From: CAMEGH01 sp052103595
GTDB lineage: Bacteria > Patescibacteriota > Saccharimonadia > Saccharimonadales > Saccharimonadaceae
DNA: 64,000 bases
Direction of reading: 5' to 3'
Assembly: GCA_052103595.1 (NCBI GenBank)
Contig: JBQEKC010000001.1
Span: 186,001 to 250,000 of the forward strand
Shown here: positions 26,452 to 34,954 of the stretch, one piece after another
Layout: each line of letters opens with the position of its first letter
Position numbering within the stretch: the stretch's first letter is position 1
Notes under the pieces: model-generated
What the model saw: the letters and a program-made list of their open reading frames with translations, nothing else
What the model was told of the DNA's origin: nothing
The model's database searches: none
Program-made: the position numbers and the translations under genes

Positions 26452-27435
26452 CTATGATGTGCTCTGAAGTGCCTTTTGTGTTGCGTCGATGAGTTCGCGC
26501 ATCACCTCTTCTCGTGATTCGTGCACGCGGAATCCAGCAGCATATTTGTGCCCACCACCACCAAAGTAGCCAGCTACATCCGCAGCAATCGGCGCGTTAC
26601 CACGCAGCTTGCCAGTTAGTTTGCCGTCTGGGTAGGTTTTAAGCGCCACGCCAAGTTCAACACCTTGCACTAAACGCATTTCATCAAGTACGAGCACGCT
26701 TGGGTTGTATTGGTCGCTGTAGGCTTCGATTTCGTCGAACGGAATGTGCACAACGGCTAGTTTGCCGTCTAAAAAATATTCAATTCGGTCGATCAATCGG
26801 CCTTTGTATGCCAAAATTTCGGCAGATTTCTTCATGAATTCACGGCGAGCTTCTTCGATGTCGGCCACACGAGCACCGAGCGCGGTCAGTTTGCTGGCGG
26901 TTTCGTACGCAGCGGCGTCGACATTTTGCGTGGTCAGGCCAAGCGTGTCAGAAAGGAGCGCGGCCAGCGCGGCAGTGGCGGCACGTTCGTTGATAGCCCA
27001 GCCGGCATGCTCGGCTAAGCGGTACACTACCTGACTGGCAGATACACCTTCTTCTAGTAGCAGCTCGTGCGCAAAGCTAAGCGTTGGCTCGGCGTCGGTG
27101 TGGTGGTCAATTACCAAAACATCGTGCGTTTCAAGGTAATGGCGCGCGCCGGGTGCTTCAAGTACCTTGCTAATCAGCACGTCGGCGGTGGTGTCAACAA
27201 TAATCGCCAGATCGGCCTTGGTGTCAAACTCCGTCACAACCCTATCCCAGCCGGCAATATAACGCATATATTTTGGAATTTCGACCGGGCAATACAGAAC
27301 GACTTCCTTGCCCATGTCGCCCAGAATTTCTTCGAGCGCGAGGCTACTACCAAGGCTATCGCCGTCGGGGTTTTCTGCCTGAATAACGATGATTTTTTGT
27401 GCTTTTTCGATAAGTGAGATAGATGTTTCGTACAT
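26452..27435 (-). CDS. nrnA: DHH-family phosphoesterase, NrnA-like (oligoribonuclease/pAp phosphatase)
   Basis: Degrades short RNA oligomers or pAp using two metal ions. The 327 residues comprise a DHH domain (DGDSLGSSLAL near 23, VDTTAD near 80, DHH in VIDHHTDAE near 110) and a DHHA1 domain ending GGGGHKYAAGFRV. The frame is open to 27480, but ATG 27435 is preferred because TATACT lies at leaderless spacing before it and the family N-terminus starts close to this Met. It lies 30 bases upstream of cysS on the same strand. Confidence 0.9.
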   Translation of the reverse strand: MYETSISLIEKAQKIIVIQAENPDGDSLGSSLALEEILGDMGKEVVLYCPVEIPKYMRYIAGWDRVVTEFDTKADLAIIVDTTADVLISKVLEAPGARHYLETHDVLVIDHHTDAEPTLSFAHELLLEEGVSASQVVYRLAEHAGWAINERAATAALAALLSDTLGLTTQNVDAAAYETASKLTALGARVADIEEARREFMKKSAEILAYKGRLIDRIEYFLDGKLAVVHIPFDEIEAYSDQYNPSVLVLDEMRLVQGVELGVALKTYPDGKLTGKLRGNAPIAADVAGYFGGGGHKYAAGFRVHESREEVMRELIDATQKALQSTS

Positions 27436-27473
27436 TGTATTTAGTATAACAGAGGTGGTGATGTTATAAAACA

Positions 27474-27502
27474 TTGACATATTTACGATTATGTGCTATT
27501 AT
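27474..27502 (+). promoter_or_regulatory. Sigma70-type promoter for the small membrane protein gene
   Basis: TTGACA at 27474-27479 and TATTAT at 27497-27502, spacing 17, with an extended TGC before the -10 box. Predicted start near 27509, leader about 68 nt with a CCGG hairpin at its head. Confidence 0.8.
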
Positions 27503-27550
27503 GTATATATGCGACCGGACTATACCGGCGCACGTAGGTGTTGAAAATTT

Positions 27551-27808
27551 GCTACTCGACTCGTAAGGAGTTTGAAATGACTGATCGACAGTTTGCTTTG
27601 CTTGGTGAAGCGCTTGAAAAGGTTGTGATGAATCTGGCGTTCTTTGTTCTTGCAGTTATTTATACTGTGATAGCTGAGTCGTCTGAAGGTTTATTATCTG
27701 CTGTTTTCTCCTTCCTGACAGTGTCTTGCTTGGCGGTGGGGCTCATTTTCCTCAGAAGACTTGGCAAGACCCTCGACAAGTTCAAAGAACCCACCTCCGT
27801 CGAGTAGC
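27551..27808. repeat. Inverted repeat pairing the leader with the 3' end of the small gene
   Basis: GCTACTCGAC at 27551-27560 in the leader, just before the Shine-Dalgarno, is exactly complementary to GTCGAGTAGC at 27799-27808, which covers the last sense codons and the stop. In the mRNA the two could pair over 10 bp and bring the start and stop together. Confidence 0.6.
27577..27807 (+). CDS. Small membrane protein, 76 residues, in a 5'/3'-complementary unit
   Basis: I do not recognise it. Start ATG 27577 is set by TAAGGAG seven bases upstream; an earlier in-frame TTG at 27538 has no such site. The protein has an amphipathic N-terminus (MTDRQFALLGEALEKVV), two hydrophobic segments (about 18-35 and 40-62), and a charged tail. 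It has its own strong promoter, a leader complementary to its own 3' end, and its own terminator, the same design as the genes at 48486 and 49016. It stands alone between nrnA and recR. Confidence 0.7.
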   Translation: MTDRQFALLGEALEKVVMNLAFFVLAVIYTVIAESSEGLLSAVFSFLTVSCLAVGLIFLRRLGKTLDKFKEPTSVE

Positions 27809-27825
27809 CTTCCGTCTACTCAAAA

Positions 27826-27858
27826 CCCCGCTACACTGACTGTGTAGCGGGGTGCTTT
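27826..27858 (+). terminator. Terminator of the small membrane protein gene
   Basis: An 11-bp stem CCCCGCTACAC / GTGTAGCGGGG with a 5-base loop, followed by TGCTTTTCTTTC. Confidence 0.88.
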
Positions 27859-27872
27859 TCTTTCTGGCTGTT

Positions 27873-28490
27873 TTACAGTACTCGCCTGCCCTCCAACGCA
27901 TGGCTCAACGTAATCTGATCGGCATATTCCAAATCAACGCCAACTGGCAATCCGCGGGCAAGGCGGCTCATTTTTACACTGCTCTGCAGTTCGTTGATTT
28001 GGCGCTGCAAAAAGAGCGCAGTTGATTCGCCTTCTACGCTGGCATTGGTGGCAATAATAACTTCTTCAACGTCGTCGTTTTGAATACGATCAAGCAGTTC
28101 GGCAATATGCAGTTGCTCTGGCCCAACGCCATCAATCGGCGAAATTGCGCCGCCCAGCACATGGTAGGTGCCGTTATATTGGCCGGTGCGTTCGAGCGCG
28201 ATAATATCAAGCGGTTCTTCGACCACGGCAATCAATTGCTTGTTGCGCGCTGGGTCGCTATAAAGTGGCGAAACTTCTTCGTCGGCGCTAATTAACGCAA
28301 ATGTTACCGGGCACGAAATAACGCCGGTTTTTAAATCGTTAATAGAGCGTGCCAAACTAGCGTTCGATTCGCCGCGCGCACGCAGCAAGTGGTACGCATA
28401 GCGCTCTGCTGTGCGTACCCCAACGCCAGGCAATTTGCCCAGCTCATCAATCAGCGCGGTCAGAGCGCTCGGAAGCAATTGCTGCGCCAC
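27873..28490 (-). CDS. recR: Recombination protein RecR, zinc finger degenerate
   Basis: Works with RecO/RecF in loading RecA at gaps. The 205 residues match the family: a helix-hairpin-helix N-terminus (LGKLPGVGVRTAERYAYHLL), then the zinc-finger region, then a Toprim domain (VVEEPLDIIALERTG, ATNASVEGESTALFL) and the C-terminal RLARGLPVGVDLEYADQITL motif. The four-cysteine finger is reduced to a single Cys (ISCPVTF); the CxxC partner and second pair are replaced (VSPLYSD). It starts with GTG five bases after the ybaB stop, as in the common ybaB-recR pair. Confidence 0.93.
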   Translation of the reverse strand: MAQQLLPSALTALIDELGKLPGVGVRTAERYAYHLLRARGESNASLARSINDLKTGVISCPVTFALISADEEVSPLYSDPARNKQLIAVVEEPLDIIALERTGQYNGTYHVLGGAISPIDGVGPEQLHIAELLDRIQNDDVEEVIIATNASVEGESTALFLQRQINELQSSVKMSRLARGLPVGVDLEYADQITLSHALEGRRVL

Positions 28491-28495
28491 GTGGT

Positions 28496-28798
28496 CTACA
28501 TTCCTGGCAAGTTCATGCCGCCCATAAGCGGTTTCATCTTTTCGGCGGCAACTTCTTGCGCCTTTGTCATGCCGTCGCGGATTGCGGCTTCAAGCCATCC
28601 TTCAAGTTCTTCGATGTCATCAAGGTCGACGTATTCTGGGTTGATAGAAATATCTTCCACCTTCAATTCGCCGTTGATGGTCACTTCTACCGCTGGGGTT
28701 TCGTCGTCGCCACCAGCTGCAGCCACAATTTGCTGCTTCTTTAGTTCTTTTTGTGCTTTTCGTAGGTCGTTAAGCATCTTCATTTGGTCAAACGCCAT
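28496..28798 (-). CDS. ybaB: YbaB/EbfC nucleoid-associated protein
   Basis: A small dimeric DNA-binding protein, 100 residues. The N-terminal amphipathic helix (DQMKMLNDLRKAQKELKKQ), the central VEVTINGELKVEDISINPEY block and the C-terminal MGGMNLPGM tail are typical. The start ATG 28798 has a strong AGGAGGAG site. First gene of the ybaB-recR unit; the spacing and order are the usual bacterial arrangement, where it sits next to dnaX. Here dnaX and dnaB lie two genes upstream. Confidence 0.94.
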   Translation of the reverse strand: MAFDQMKMLNDLRKAQKELKKQQIVAAAGGDDETPAVEVTINGELKVEDISINPEYVDLDDIEELEGWLEAAIRDGMTKAQEVAAEKMKPLMGGMNLPGM

Positions 28799-28840
28799 GT
28801 AAAAATCTCCTCCTCAGGTTGTCTTCCTTTTTAGTATAGC

Positions 28841-30334
28841 TTATTCGTCAGCTTTTTTGTAGAGGTAGATGCGGTCAGATTCGTTCCCAGCGCGGCGATC
28901 TGCCAAGACGGCTGTTGGTGTGTGATCAGATTTTGCTTGTTCGCTTTCACGGGTAGCGATGATCGTGTTTGCTGAAATTGGCTTCTCGTCTCTGGTTGAA
29001 ATGCGCAGTTCTGAGTTATGTTCAAGATCGTTATATAGCTGGAAGAATGCTCGTTCTGTGTCTGATACGGCGAGTATCGGCTGCCGGCCTGCTTCAGTCG
29101 CCGCAGCTACCTGAGATTTTATGAGCGAAAGATCATGCGATGACTGTGTAGCAAGTGGCGTGCTGTATTGGAACGTGTGGAAATAGCGCAGTGAGTCCAT
29201 CAGCATAATGCCACCAACAAGTACTGCTACAGGAATGAGCCCAAAAGCGCGTGCGTACGGATTGAGTGGGAATAATCGATACCAATAGTCTAGTACATTT
29301 GCGACACCGATACCGATCAAAAGCATGAGCGGCACAAACAGTAGTTCTGGATGATACGGGTTCAGTAATATGGCCGGCAGCAGTAAAATCATCCAGGCTG
29401 TTAGCAGGTAGTTTTGCGCTCCGTGACGCCGTTTAAAGAGCTGCACGGCGCCAACGATCGCCAAAAGAAGTGATGGTAATGTGAAGAACGGGGTGATCGC
29501 CCCTGTTGTAGTGGTGCTTATACCGGTAATATCAAAGAGCTGTAAGCCGAGGATTTTGAGGTTATCGAGCACATCAAACGATACAGAACCGCTGGCAATG
29601 CCAAGGCTCACGCCGACCATCGGGTCTTTGTATAGCATGTATGCAAGCGGCAACAACACAAGCAATGTGAGCATAATTGCCAGCGTCAAAAGCGATTTTG
29701 GAATGCTTTTACGAATACTGTAGCGAACGTGTGGATGGAGGAAACTACCGATCAAAAGTGCAATTAGCAAGAAAACGTTCATTGGTGTATATAAACTTAG
29801 CCCAGCGGCAATCCCCAAAAGTGGCAATGTGATATATTTTGCTTTGCTGGCTTCTTTTTTGATGCTCCAACTCGCGAGTAAAAGAATACAAATCGGCCAG
29901 AAGATCGTCATAATGGCAGGTGTTCCCTGTTGTGCAAGGAAGATAAACGGCGTCGAAACGACGGCAATACTGCCAGTAATGACACTGACGCTTGGCTTAA
30001 ACCATCTTCGGAGCAAGAAAATCAATCCTGCCCCTGCGGCCGCAGCAAGCAAAAGTGATGGCAGTTTAACGCTTAAGCTTGTAAGACCAAACAACGCCAA
30101 AGACGCTTTTTGTAGTGCGTGATACGGCACATCTGTGACCAAGAGCGAATTTGGGTCAGAAAACGAAAGTGACGCACTTTTAAGAACGCTTTCTTGTTCA
30201 CTATGGCTAATGCCGCCAGGAACATAGAGCGCAGCAAAAGTAAGCATCCCAATCAAAACAGTTGCGAGCAAACTATAGCCCAGTACAAAACGCCACCGGT
30301 AGAATGCAAATTTTTTTACAGAATTCTTTGCCAT
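28841..30334 (-). CDS. Multi-spanning membrane glycosyltransferase-like protein (GT39/GT83 type)
   Basis: 497 residues with about eleven TM segments. The layout fits lipid-linked-sugar-dependent glycosyltransferases of the PMT/ArnT group: TM1 near 18-40, an acidic first extracellular loop (ISHSEQESVLKSASLSFSDP) with conserved-type polar residues, a block of TM helices, and a soluble C-terminal domain of about 110 residues. The classical DE motif of loop 1 is replaced by SEQE, so the assignment is tentative. TATAAT upstream gives a leader of about three bases. Confidence 0.65.
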   Translation of the reverse strand: MAKNSVKKFAFYRWRFVLGYSLLATVLIGMLTFAALYVPGGISHSEQESVLKSASLSFSDPNSLLVTDVPYHALQKASLALFGLTSLSVKLPSLLLAAAAGAGLIFLLRRWFKPSVSVITGSIAVVSTPFIFLAQQGTPAIMTIFWPICILLLASWSIKKEASKAKYITLPLLGIAAGLSLYTPMNVFLLIALLIGSFLHPHVRYSIRKSIPKSLLTLAIMLTLLVLLPLAYMLYKDPMVGVSLGIASGSVSFDVLDNLKILGLQLFDITGISTTTTGAITPFFTLPSLLLAIVGAVQLFKRRHGAQNYLLTAWMILLLPAILLNPYHPELLFVPLMLLIGIGVANVLDYWYRLFPLNPYARAFGLIPVAVLVGGIMLMDSLRYFHTFQYSTPLATQSSHDLSLIKSQVAAATEAGRQPILAVSDTERAFFQLYNDLEHNSELRISTRDEKPISANTIIATRESEQAKSDHTPTAVLADRRAGNESDRIYLYKKADE

Positions 30335-30352
30335 TGTCTCACTATTATACCG

Positions 30353-31705
30353 TTAGTCGTGTCGTTTATCCAGAGACATAAAGCGTAGGCGTTCTGGGTG
30401 GAAGTACAGGCTGACTTTGCCAACCGGGCCATTACGGTGCTTAGCGATAATAAGGTCGGTAATATTGGCAACATCCGGGTTGTCAGGTTCGTAGTACCCA
30501 GGGCGATAAATAAAGCTGACGATATCGGCGTCTTGCTCGATGGAGCCAGATTCACGAAGGTCGGACAGTTGTGGGATTGGCGGCTGACGGCTTTCAACGG
30601 AACGCGAGAGCTGACTGAGGGCAATCACCGGCACATTTAATTCGCGCGCTACCAGCTTCAGGCCACGCGAGATTTCGCTCACCTCTTGCACGCGGTTACC
30701 ATCATGGCGTCCACTGCCCTGCATCAGCTGCAAGTAGTCGATTACAATCAGCCCAAGCTCTTGCTCGTGGGCAATACGGCGAGCTTTTGTGCGCATTTCT
30801 AGCACGGAAAGCCCTGGCTTGTCGTCGATGTAGATAGGCGCTTCGGCCATCTCGCCCATCGCGTCGGTGATTTTACTAAAGTCGTCATCGCTAAGGTTAC
30901 CAGTACGGATATTCCAGCTATCAACACCAGCAGCATCAGCTAACATACGATCTACCAGCTGCTCTTTACTCATCTCGAGCGAGAAAAACAGCACGGCTTT
31001 TTGTTCGATAGTTGCCACATTGTACGCCAGGTTTGTCACCAGAGTGGTTTTACCCATCGCTGGGCGGGCTGCAAGAATAATAAGATCACTGCGCTGCAAG
31101 CCAGCCGTCATGTTATCAAGATCACGATAGCCAGTGCGAATACCGCGAATAGCGCCCTTGTTTTGGTGCAATTCTTCCATGCGATCAAAACTGTCAGTCA
31201 GGACAGATTCAATACTTGTCAGATCTTGCTTGAGTGACTGGTCGGACACATTAAAGAGTTCAGATTCGGCTTTTGAAAGGAGCTCTTGGACGTCAGAATT
31301 TTCGTCGTACCCCATTTCGCTAATATCACCGCTAGCTTTAATTAAACGGCGGCGCACTGCTTTTTGTGAAACAAGATCGGCGTAGGCTTCAGCATGTGCG
31401 GCAGTCGGCACATAGTTGGTCAATTCAGAAAGATAGGCTGAGCCACCTACGAGCGACAAGTGGTCTTTACGCTTGAGCTCATCGGTCAGCGTTAGCATGT
31501 CGACCGGCTTGTGTTTTTCGTACAAACGTAGCATGCCATCGTAAATCATTTCGTGATTCTTGTCGTAAAAGTCTTTTGGTTTGACTACCTCACTAACATC
31601 AGCTAACACTTCCTCGTCGATGAGGATGGCGCCTAGCAGGCTTTTTTCGGCATCAATATTTTGCGGCGGGACTTTTGCGGCAACGTTACTACTTTTTTCA
31701 GACAT
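30353..31705 (-). CDS. dnaB: Replicative DNA helicase DnaB
   Basis: Hexameric fork helicase. The 450 residues contain an N-terminal DnaG-interacting domain (PPQNIDAEKSLLGAILID), a linker, and a RecA-like ATPase domain with Walker A AARPAMGKTTL near 215, Walker B LIVIDYLQLM near 315, SQLSRSVESR and the C-terminal arginine region FIYRPGYYEPD / KHRNGPVG. The start ATG lies inside the last codons of dnaX (8-base overlap), so translation is coupled and the two replisome genes are co-expressed. Confidence 0.97.
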   Translation of the reverse strand: MSEKSSNVAAKVPPQNIDAEKSLLGAILIDEEVLADVSEVVKPKDFYDKNHEMIYDGMLRLYEKHKPVDMLTLTDELKRKDHLSLVGGSAYLSELTNYVPTAAHAEAYADLVSQKAVRRRLIKASGDISEMGYDENSDVQELLSKAESELFNVSDQSLKQDLTSIESVLTDSFDRMEELHQNKGAIRGIRTGYRDLDNMTAGLQRSDLIILAARPAMGKTTLVTNLAYNVATIEQKAVLFFSLEMSKEQLVDRMLADAAGVDSWNIRTGNLSDDDFSKITDAMGEMAEAPIYIDDKPGLSVLEMRTKARRIAHEQELGLIVIDYLQLMQGSGRHDGNRVQEVSEISRGLKLVARELNVPVIALSQLSRSVESRQPPIPQLSDLRESGSIEQDADIVSFIYRPGYYEPDNPDVANITDLIIAKHRNGPVGKVSLYFHPERLRFMSLDKRHD

Positions 31706-33173
31706 GTACTTCTTCTCCTCCCCCCATCATAGCAGCAATTTTGGCTGCTTGCTCGTCTTTGGGTGGTGCTGGGGTTGGGTGTGTTACCACTTCAATGTCG
31801 CCATCGTACAAATCTTGCAATACCTTCCCGAGAATTGCTTGATTTTTGGCAGAATCGAGCTTAGCTTTGCTGAATTTATTGCCAGCGTAAAGCGTGAGCG
31901 TACTGCCATCAAAATCATGGCTACATTTTGTTAAAAGCGAATAAACCCCGATGGATTTATCTTTATCGCTGGCGGCTTGCGTCAGAACTGCATCCCAGCT
32001 GAACTCGTCAATAGAAACGGTTGCCGCTTTTTTTGGTGATGGTTTTGGTGCCGGTGTGGAATCTTTTTCTGCTGGCATAGCTTGCTTGGCGGCTGCAGTC
32101 GGTGCTGATGCGCTGATACGCTCTGCTTTCGGGGGTGTGGTAACGGCTGTAGCGACAGTTTTTGGCTTTGGTGTTTGCGGTGGCGTTATTGGTGCAGGAG
32201 CTGTTGTTTGTGCTGTGGTAACAGGCGCTGGGGTTGAGACATGTTCAAGCAGCGTCACTAGCAGCGTGATGTCCGGATGAGCGGCTTTAGCGACGTTTGT
32301 GAGGCCTTCAAGGTAATGCACGAGGCGTGGATTGTCTGCGATACGCTGACGAATAGTCGTGCGCAGTTGCGATGCTAGCGTGGTAGCGCTGACACCTTTT
32401 GTCTCTGCTGCTTGCAAGGCTGATACAATTGCCTCTGCCTGGCCACTATTGATACCAGCGATAATCGCTTCTATAGCGTCGTGCGAGGCAAGTCCTAGTG
32501 TACGCTCAATCAACTCTTCGGTAATGTTTTTATCAGAAATATGCTGCAGTTGGTCGAGCAAACTAATACTATCGCGAAAACTACCGCCGCCGCGCTCGGC
32601 AATCAGGCGCAGCGCATCATCGCTGATAGAAATATTTTCTTCTTTGGCAATAAACGTCAGGTGTTTGGTAACTTTTTCAAGATCAACCAAGTGGAAATGA
32701 AAGCGTTGCGTGCGGCTAATGATGGTGTCGGGCACTTTGTCAAAATCGGTGGTGGCCAGGATGAATACCACGTGCGCTGGCGGTTCTTCCAATATTTTAA
32801 GCAGCGCGTTGAAGGCTTGCTTGGAAAGCATGTGAACCTCGTCGATGATGTAGATTTTTTTGGCAGCGCTAACGGGCGCAATGAGTGCTTTATCACGTAA
32901 GTCGCGCACGTCATCGACACCGTTATTACTAGCGGCGTCGATTTCGATAATATCAAGGTGCTCGTCTTCGCCGGTGTATGGCAGTTGGTTGATTTCGTGC
33001 GCCAAAATACGCGCCGTTGAGGTTTTGCCAGTACCTCGTGGGCCAGTCAGCAGATACGCATGGCCAGTGTTGCCAGCCGTAATTGCACGCGAAAGAACGT
33101 CGGTAATGTGTTCTTGCCCGACAATCTCACTCAAACGTTTGCTGCGGTATTTTCGATACAGCGCTACTGACAT
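31698..33173 (-). CDS. dnaX: DNA polymerase III subunit gamma/tau, zinc module missing
   Basis: The clamp-loader ATPase, 491 residues. It has Walker A GPRGTGKTSTARIL near 44, Walker B IIDEVHMLSKQAFNALLKILEEPP, the SRTQRF sensor motif, lid domain III and an Ala/Pro/Thr-rich linker (residues 330-400) before a C-terminal tau-like domain. The CX8CX2CX2C zinc module expected between the Walker A helix and DLIEIDAAS is absent: the segment is shortened and cysteine-free. AAGGGG precedes ATG 33173, and TGCTAAAAT lies further upstream. Confidence 0.95.
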   Translation of the reverse strand: MSVALYRKYRSKRLSEIVGQEHITDVLSRAITAGNTGHAYLLTGPRGTGKTSTARILAHEINQLPYTGEDEHLDIIEIDAASNNGVDDVRDLRDKALIAPVSAAKKIYIIDEVHMLSKQAFNALLKILEEPPAHVVFILATTDFDKVPDTIISRTQRFHFHLVDLEKVTKHLTFIAKEENISISDDALRLIAERGGGSFRDSISLLDQLQHISDKNITEELIERTLGLASHDAIEAIIAGINSGQAEAIVSALQAAETKGVSATTLASQLRTTIRQRIADNPRLVHYLEGLTNVAKAAHPDITLLVTLLEHVSTPAPVTTAQTTAPAPITPPQTPKPKTVATAVTTPPKAERISASAPTAAAKQAMPAEKDSTPAPKPSPKKAATVSIDEFSWDAVLTQAASDKDKSIGVYSLLTKCSHDFDGSTLTLYAGNKFSKAKLDSAKNQAILGKVLQDLYDGDIEVVTHPTPAPPKDEQAAKIAAMMGGGEEVHV

Positions 33174-33250
33174 ATTCCCCTTTTCACTGCTCTTATTTTA
33201 GCACGCGTGCAGGTAATTATAAACTGCTAAAAGGTGGTTGGCATATTACC

Positions 33251-33277
33251 AAAACATCGCCACAAATTGTGACGATG
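33251..33277 (-). terminator. Terminator of the 33296-33811 gene
   Basis: A hairpin CATCG...CGATG with an inner CAC/GTG pair, followed on the minus strand by TTTTGG. Weak T-tract. Confidence 0.5.
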
Positions 33278-33295
33278 CGTAGTTTCGCGCAAATG

Positions 33296-33811
33296 CTACA
33301 ATGCTGCTTCAACAGCAGCCCAGGTTGCGTCTGGGTTGTCCTCTGGGATGATGATGGTTACTTGATCACCAATGTTAATACGGAAGTACGTCACGCTGGC
33401 AAGTAAAATGCGGTATTCTTTGCCGCTTGCTTCAACGTAGTACGAACCATCGTGCTGTACGAGCGTACCAATAATCTGGCGTCGTTCAGTTGGGCCAATT
33501 TGTTTGTAGATGAATCCGCCGCCATCAGCGATGGTAAGTTTTAGCATATCGCCTTCTACTAGTTTTGATTTACTAGCATAATTAGCTGGCACAGGGTAAT
33601 TCTTTCCATCTGGACCAATCATCATTTGGCCATCGAATACACCTTCAACTACCTTGCCGGTAACATCTTCTTGGCTGTTTCGTGGGGTAACAACTTGATC
33701 GTCTTCTCCTAAGATACTGATGAGCAACTCTTTAGCAGCTGCTAGGTTTGTCTCGGCATCTTGAATCAGAGATTTCAAGCGCTTGACTTGTTTTTCTGGT
33801 AATTCAGACAT
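33296..33811 (-). CDS. Conserved-looking hypothetical protein, coiled coil plus beta-rich domain
   Basis: Unknown function, 171 residues. An N-terminal helix (LPEKQVKRLKSLIQDAETNLAAAKELLISIL, residues 4-34, likely coiled coil) precedes a beta-rich region with GKVVEGVFDGQMMIGPDGK and a C-terminal half resembling an OB- or KOW-like barrel. ATG 33811 is chosen over the earlier TTG because AAAGGA lies upstream of it. It has an unusually strong promoter and sits beside rplJ-rplL, so a highly expressed, possibly ribosome- or transcription-associated protein is plausible, which is inference only. Confidence 0.65.
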   Translation of the reverse strand: MSELPEKQVKRLKSLIQDAETNLAAAKELLISILGEDDQVVTPRNSQEDVTGKVVEGVFDGQMMIGPDGKNYPVPANYASKSKLVEGDMLKLTIADGGGFIYKQIGPTERRQIIGTLVQHDGSYYVEASGKEYRILLASVTYFRINIGDQVTIIIPEDNPDATWAAVEAAL

Positions 33812-33858
33812 GGTTACTCGCAATTCCTTTGTCTATGTTTGAAAATAATACTGTCTCA

Positions 33859-33887
33859 TTTATAGCAGTCCGAGGCGCCTCTGTCAA
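33859..33887 (-). promoter_or_regulatory. Sigma70 promoter with a palindrome filling the spacer
   Basis: On the minus strand TTGACA (33882-33887) and TATAAA (33859-33864) are 17 apart. The spacer holds the perfect 10-bp palindrome GAGGCGCCTC at 33872-33881, ideally placed to be an operator for the 33811 gene. Confidence 0.75.
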
Positions 33888-33956
33888 TGTTTTTCGTCTT
33901 TCCACAGCAAAAACACTAGTCCTGCCAAAAGCGTTGCAAATTTTACGTTGCAAACA

Positions 33957-33984
33957 AATACCGCCGTGTGATAACGGCGGTATT
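33957..33984 (-). terminator. rplJ-rplL terminator
   Basis: An 11-bp stem AATACCGCCGT / ACGGCGGTATT with a short loop, followed on the minus strand by TTGTTTG. Confidence 0.85.
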
Positions 33985-34015
33985 CTTCTCTTTTACAACG
34001 AATCCCAGGATGGAA

Positions 34016-34393
34016 CTAAACGAGTTCTACGCTCGCGCCAGCTTCTTCAAGCTTCTTCTTTGCTTCTTCAGCTTCGTCCTTAGAAACACCTTCCTTGATT
34101 GCGCTTGGAGCGTCGTCAACGAGGCCCTTTGCTTCACCAAGACCAAGACCGGTGATTTCCTTTACAGCCTTGATAACTGCAACCTTTTGGCTACCAGCAT
34201 CTTTAAGCTGTACAGTGAATTCGCTCTTTTCGTCTGCAGCAGCAGCGTCGCCACCAGCAGCAGGTCCGGCAACAACTGCAGCAGCTGCAGCTGGTTCAAT
34301 GCCGTATTCTTCTTTTAGTACATTTTTTAGTTCGTTTACTTCAAGAACCGTCATCTTTGTTAGTTCTTCAGCAAGTTTCTTTACGTCAGCCAT
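34016..34393 (-). CDS. rplL: 50S ribosomal protein L7/L12
   Basis: Stalk protein recruiting translational GTPases. The 125 residues have the N-terminal dimerisation region (LAEELTKMTVLEVNELKNVLKEEYG), an Ala-rich hinge (AAAAAVVAGPAAGG) and the C-terminal domain with KVAVIKAVKEITGLGLGEAK and LVDDAPSAIKEGVSK. It lies 36 bases after rplJ, with one shared terminator. Confidence 0.97.
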   Translation of the reverse strand: MADVKKLAEELTKMTVLEVNELKNVLKEEYGIEPAAAAAVVAGPAAGGDAAAADEKSEFTVQLKDAGSQKVAVIKAVKEITGLGLGEAKGLVDDAPSAIKEGVSKDEAEEAKKKLEEAGASVELV

Positions 34394-34429
34394 TTTCTAG
34401 CTCCTTACTTTGGTTAGTGATTCGTTATA

Positions 34430-34954
34430 TTAATTGGTTGCTTTTGCTTCAACGCCATCAAGCAATGCATGAAGATTGCCAGAAAGCGCGTTGGTAATGT
34501 CGTGCACTGGTGAAAGCAGTTGAGAAACCACTTCGGCGATAAGCTGTTCCTTGCTTGGAAGGCCAGCCAATGCCTTAATTTCTGCAGTGTCGAGTGTCTT
34601 ACCTTCTTCGCTAAAACCACCGATCAGCTCTAGAGCTTCGTGGTCTTTTGCGAATATATCAAGCACCTGAGCCGGCGCAACTTCGTCGTCGCTTGAAAAA
34701 GCGTAGATAAGTTGGCCTTCCAGCGCTGAGGTATCAGCGTCTTTGTAGGTTTTGCTTTCAGCGAGCGCTACGCGAACAAGGCGGTTTTTTACTACCTTGA
34801 TGGTAACGTTTTTCTCGCGGGCAGCTGCACGAAGTGCTTGCAAATCTGCAACGCTCAGGCCTTGGTATTTGGCAAAAGCGGTCATTTTTGCGCTGTCGAG
34901 AATGCTTGTTACATCAGCAACCAAAGTTTGTTTTTTATCGCGGGTAATTGCCAT
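34430..34954 (-). CDS. rplJ: 50S ribosomal protein L10
   Basis: Base of the L7/L12 stalk, 174 residues. The N-terminal rRNA-binding domain starts MAITRDKKQTLVADVTSIL, with KVVKNRLVRVALAES near 52, and the C-terminal helices that bind L12 dimers follow. AAAAGGACG precedes the ATG. A long structured leader with an attenuator lies upstream. The usual upstream neighbour rplA is about 4.9 kb away. Confidence 0.95.
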   Translation of the reverse strand: MAITRDKKQTLVADVTSILDSAKMTAFAKYQGLSVADLQALRAAAREKNVTIKVVKNRLVRVALAESKTYKDADTSALEGQLIYAFSSDDEVAPAQVLDIFAKDHEALELIGGFSEEGKTLDTAEIKALAGLPSKEQLIAEVVSQLLSPVHDITNALSGNLHALLDGVEAKATN

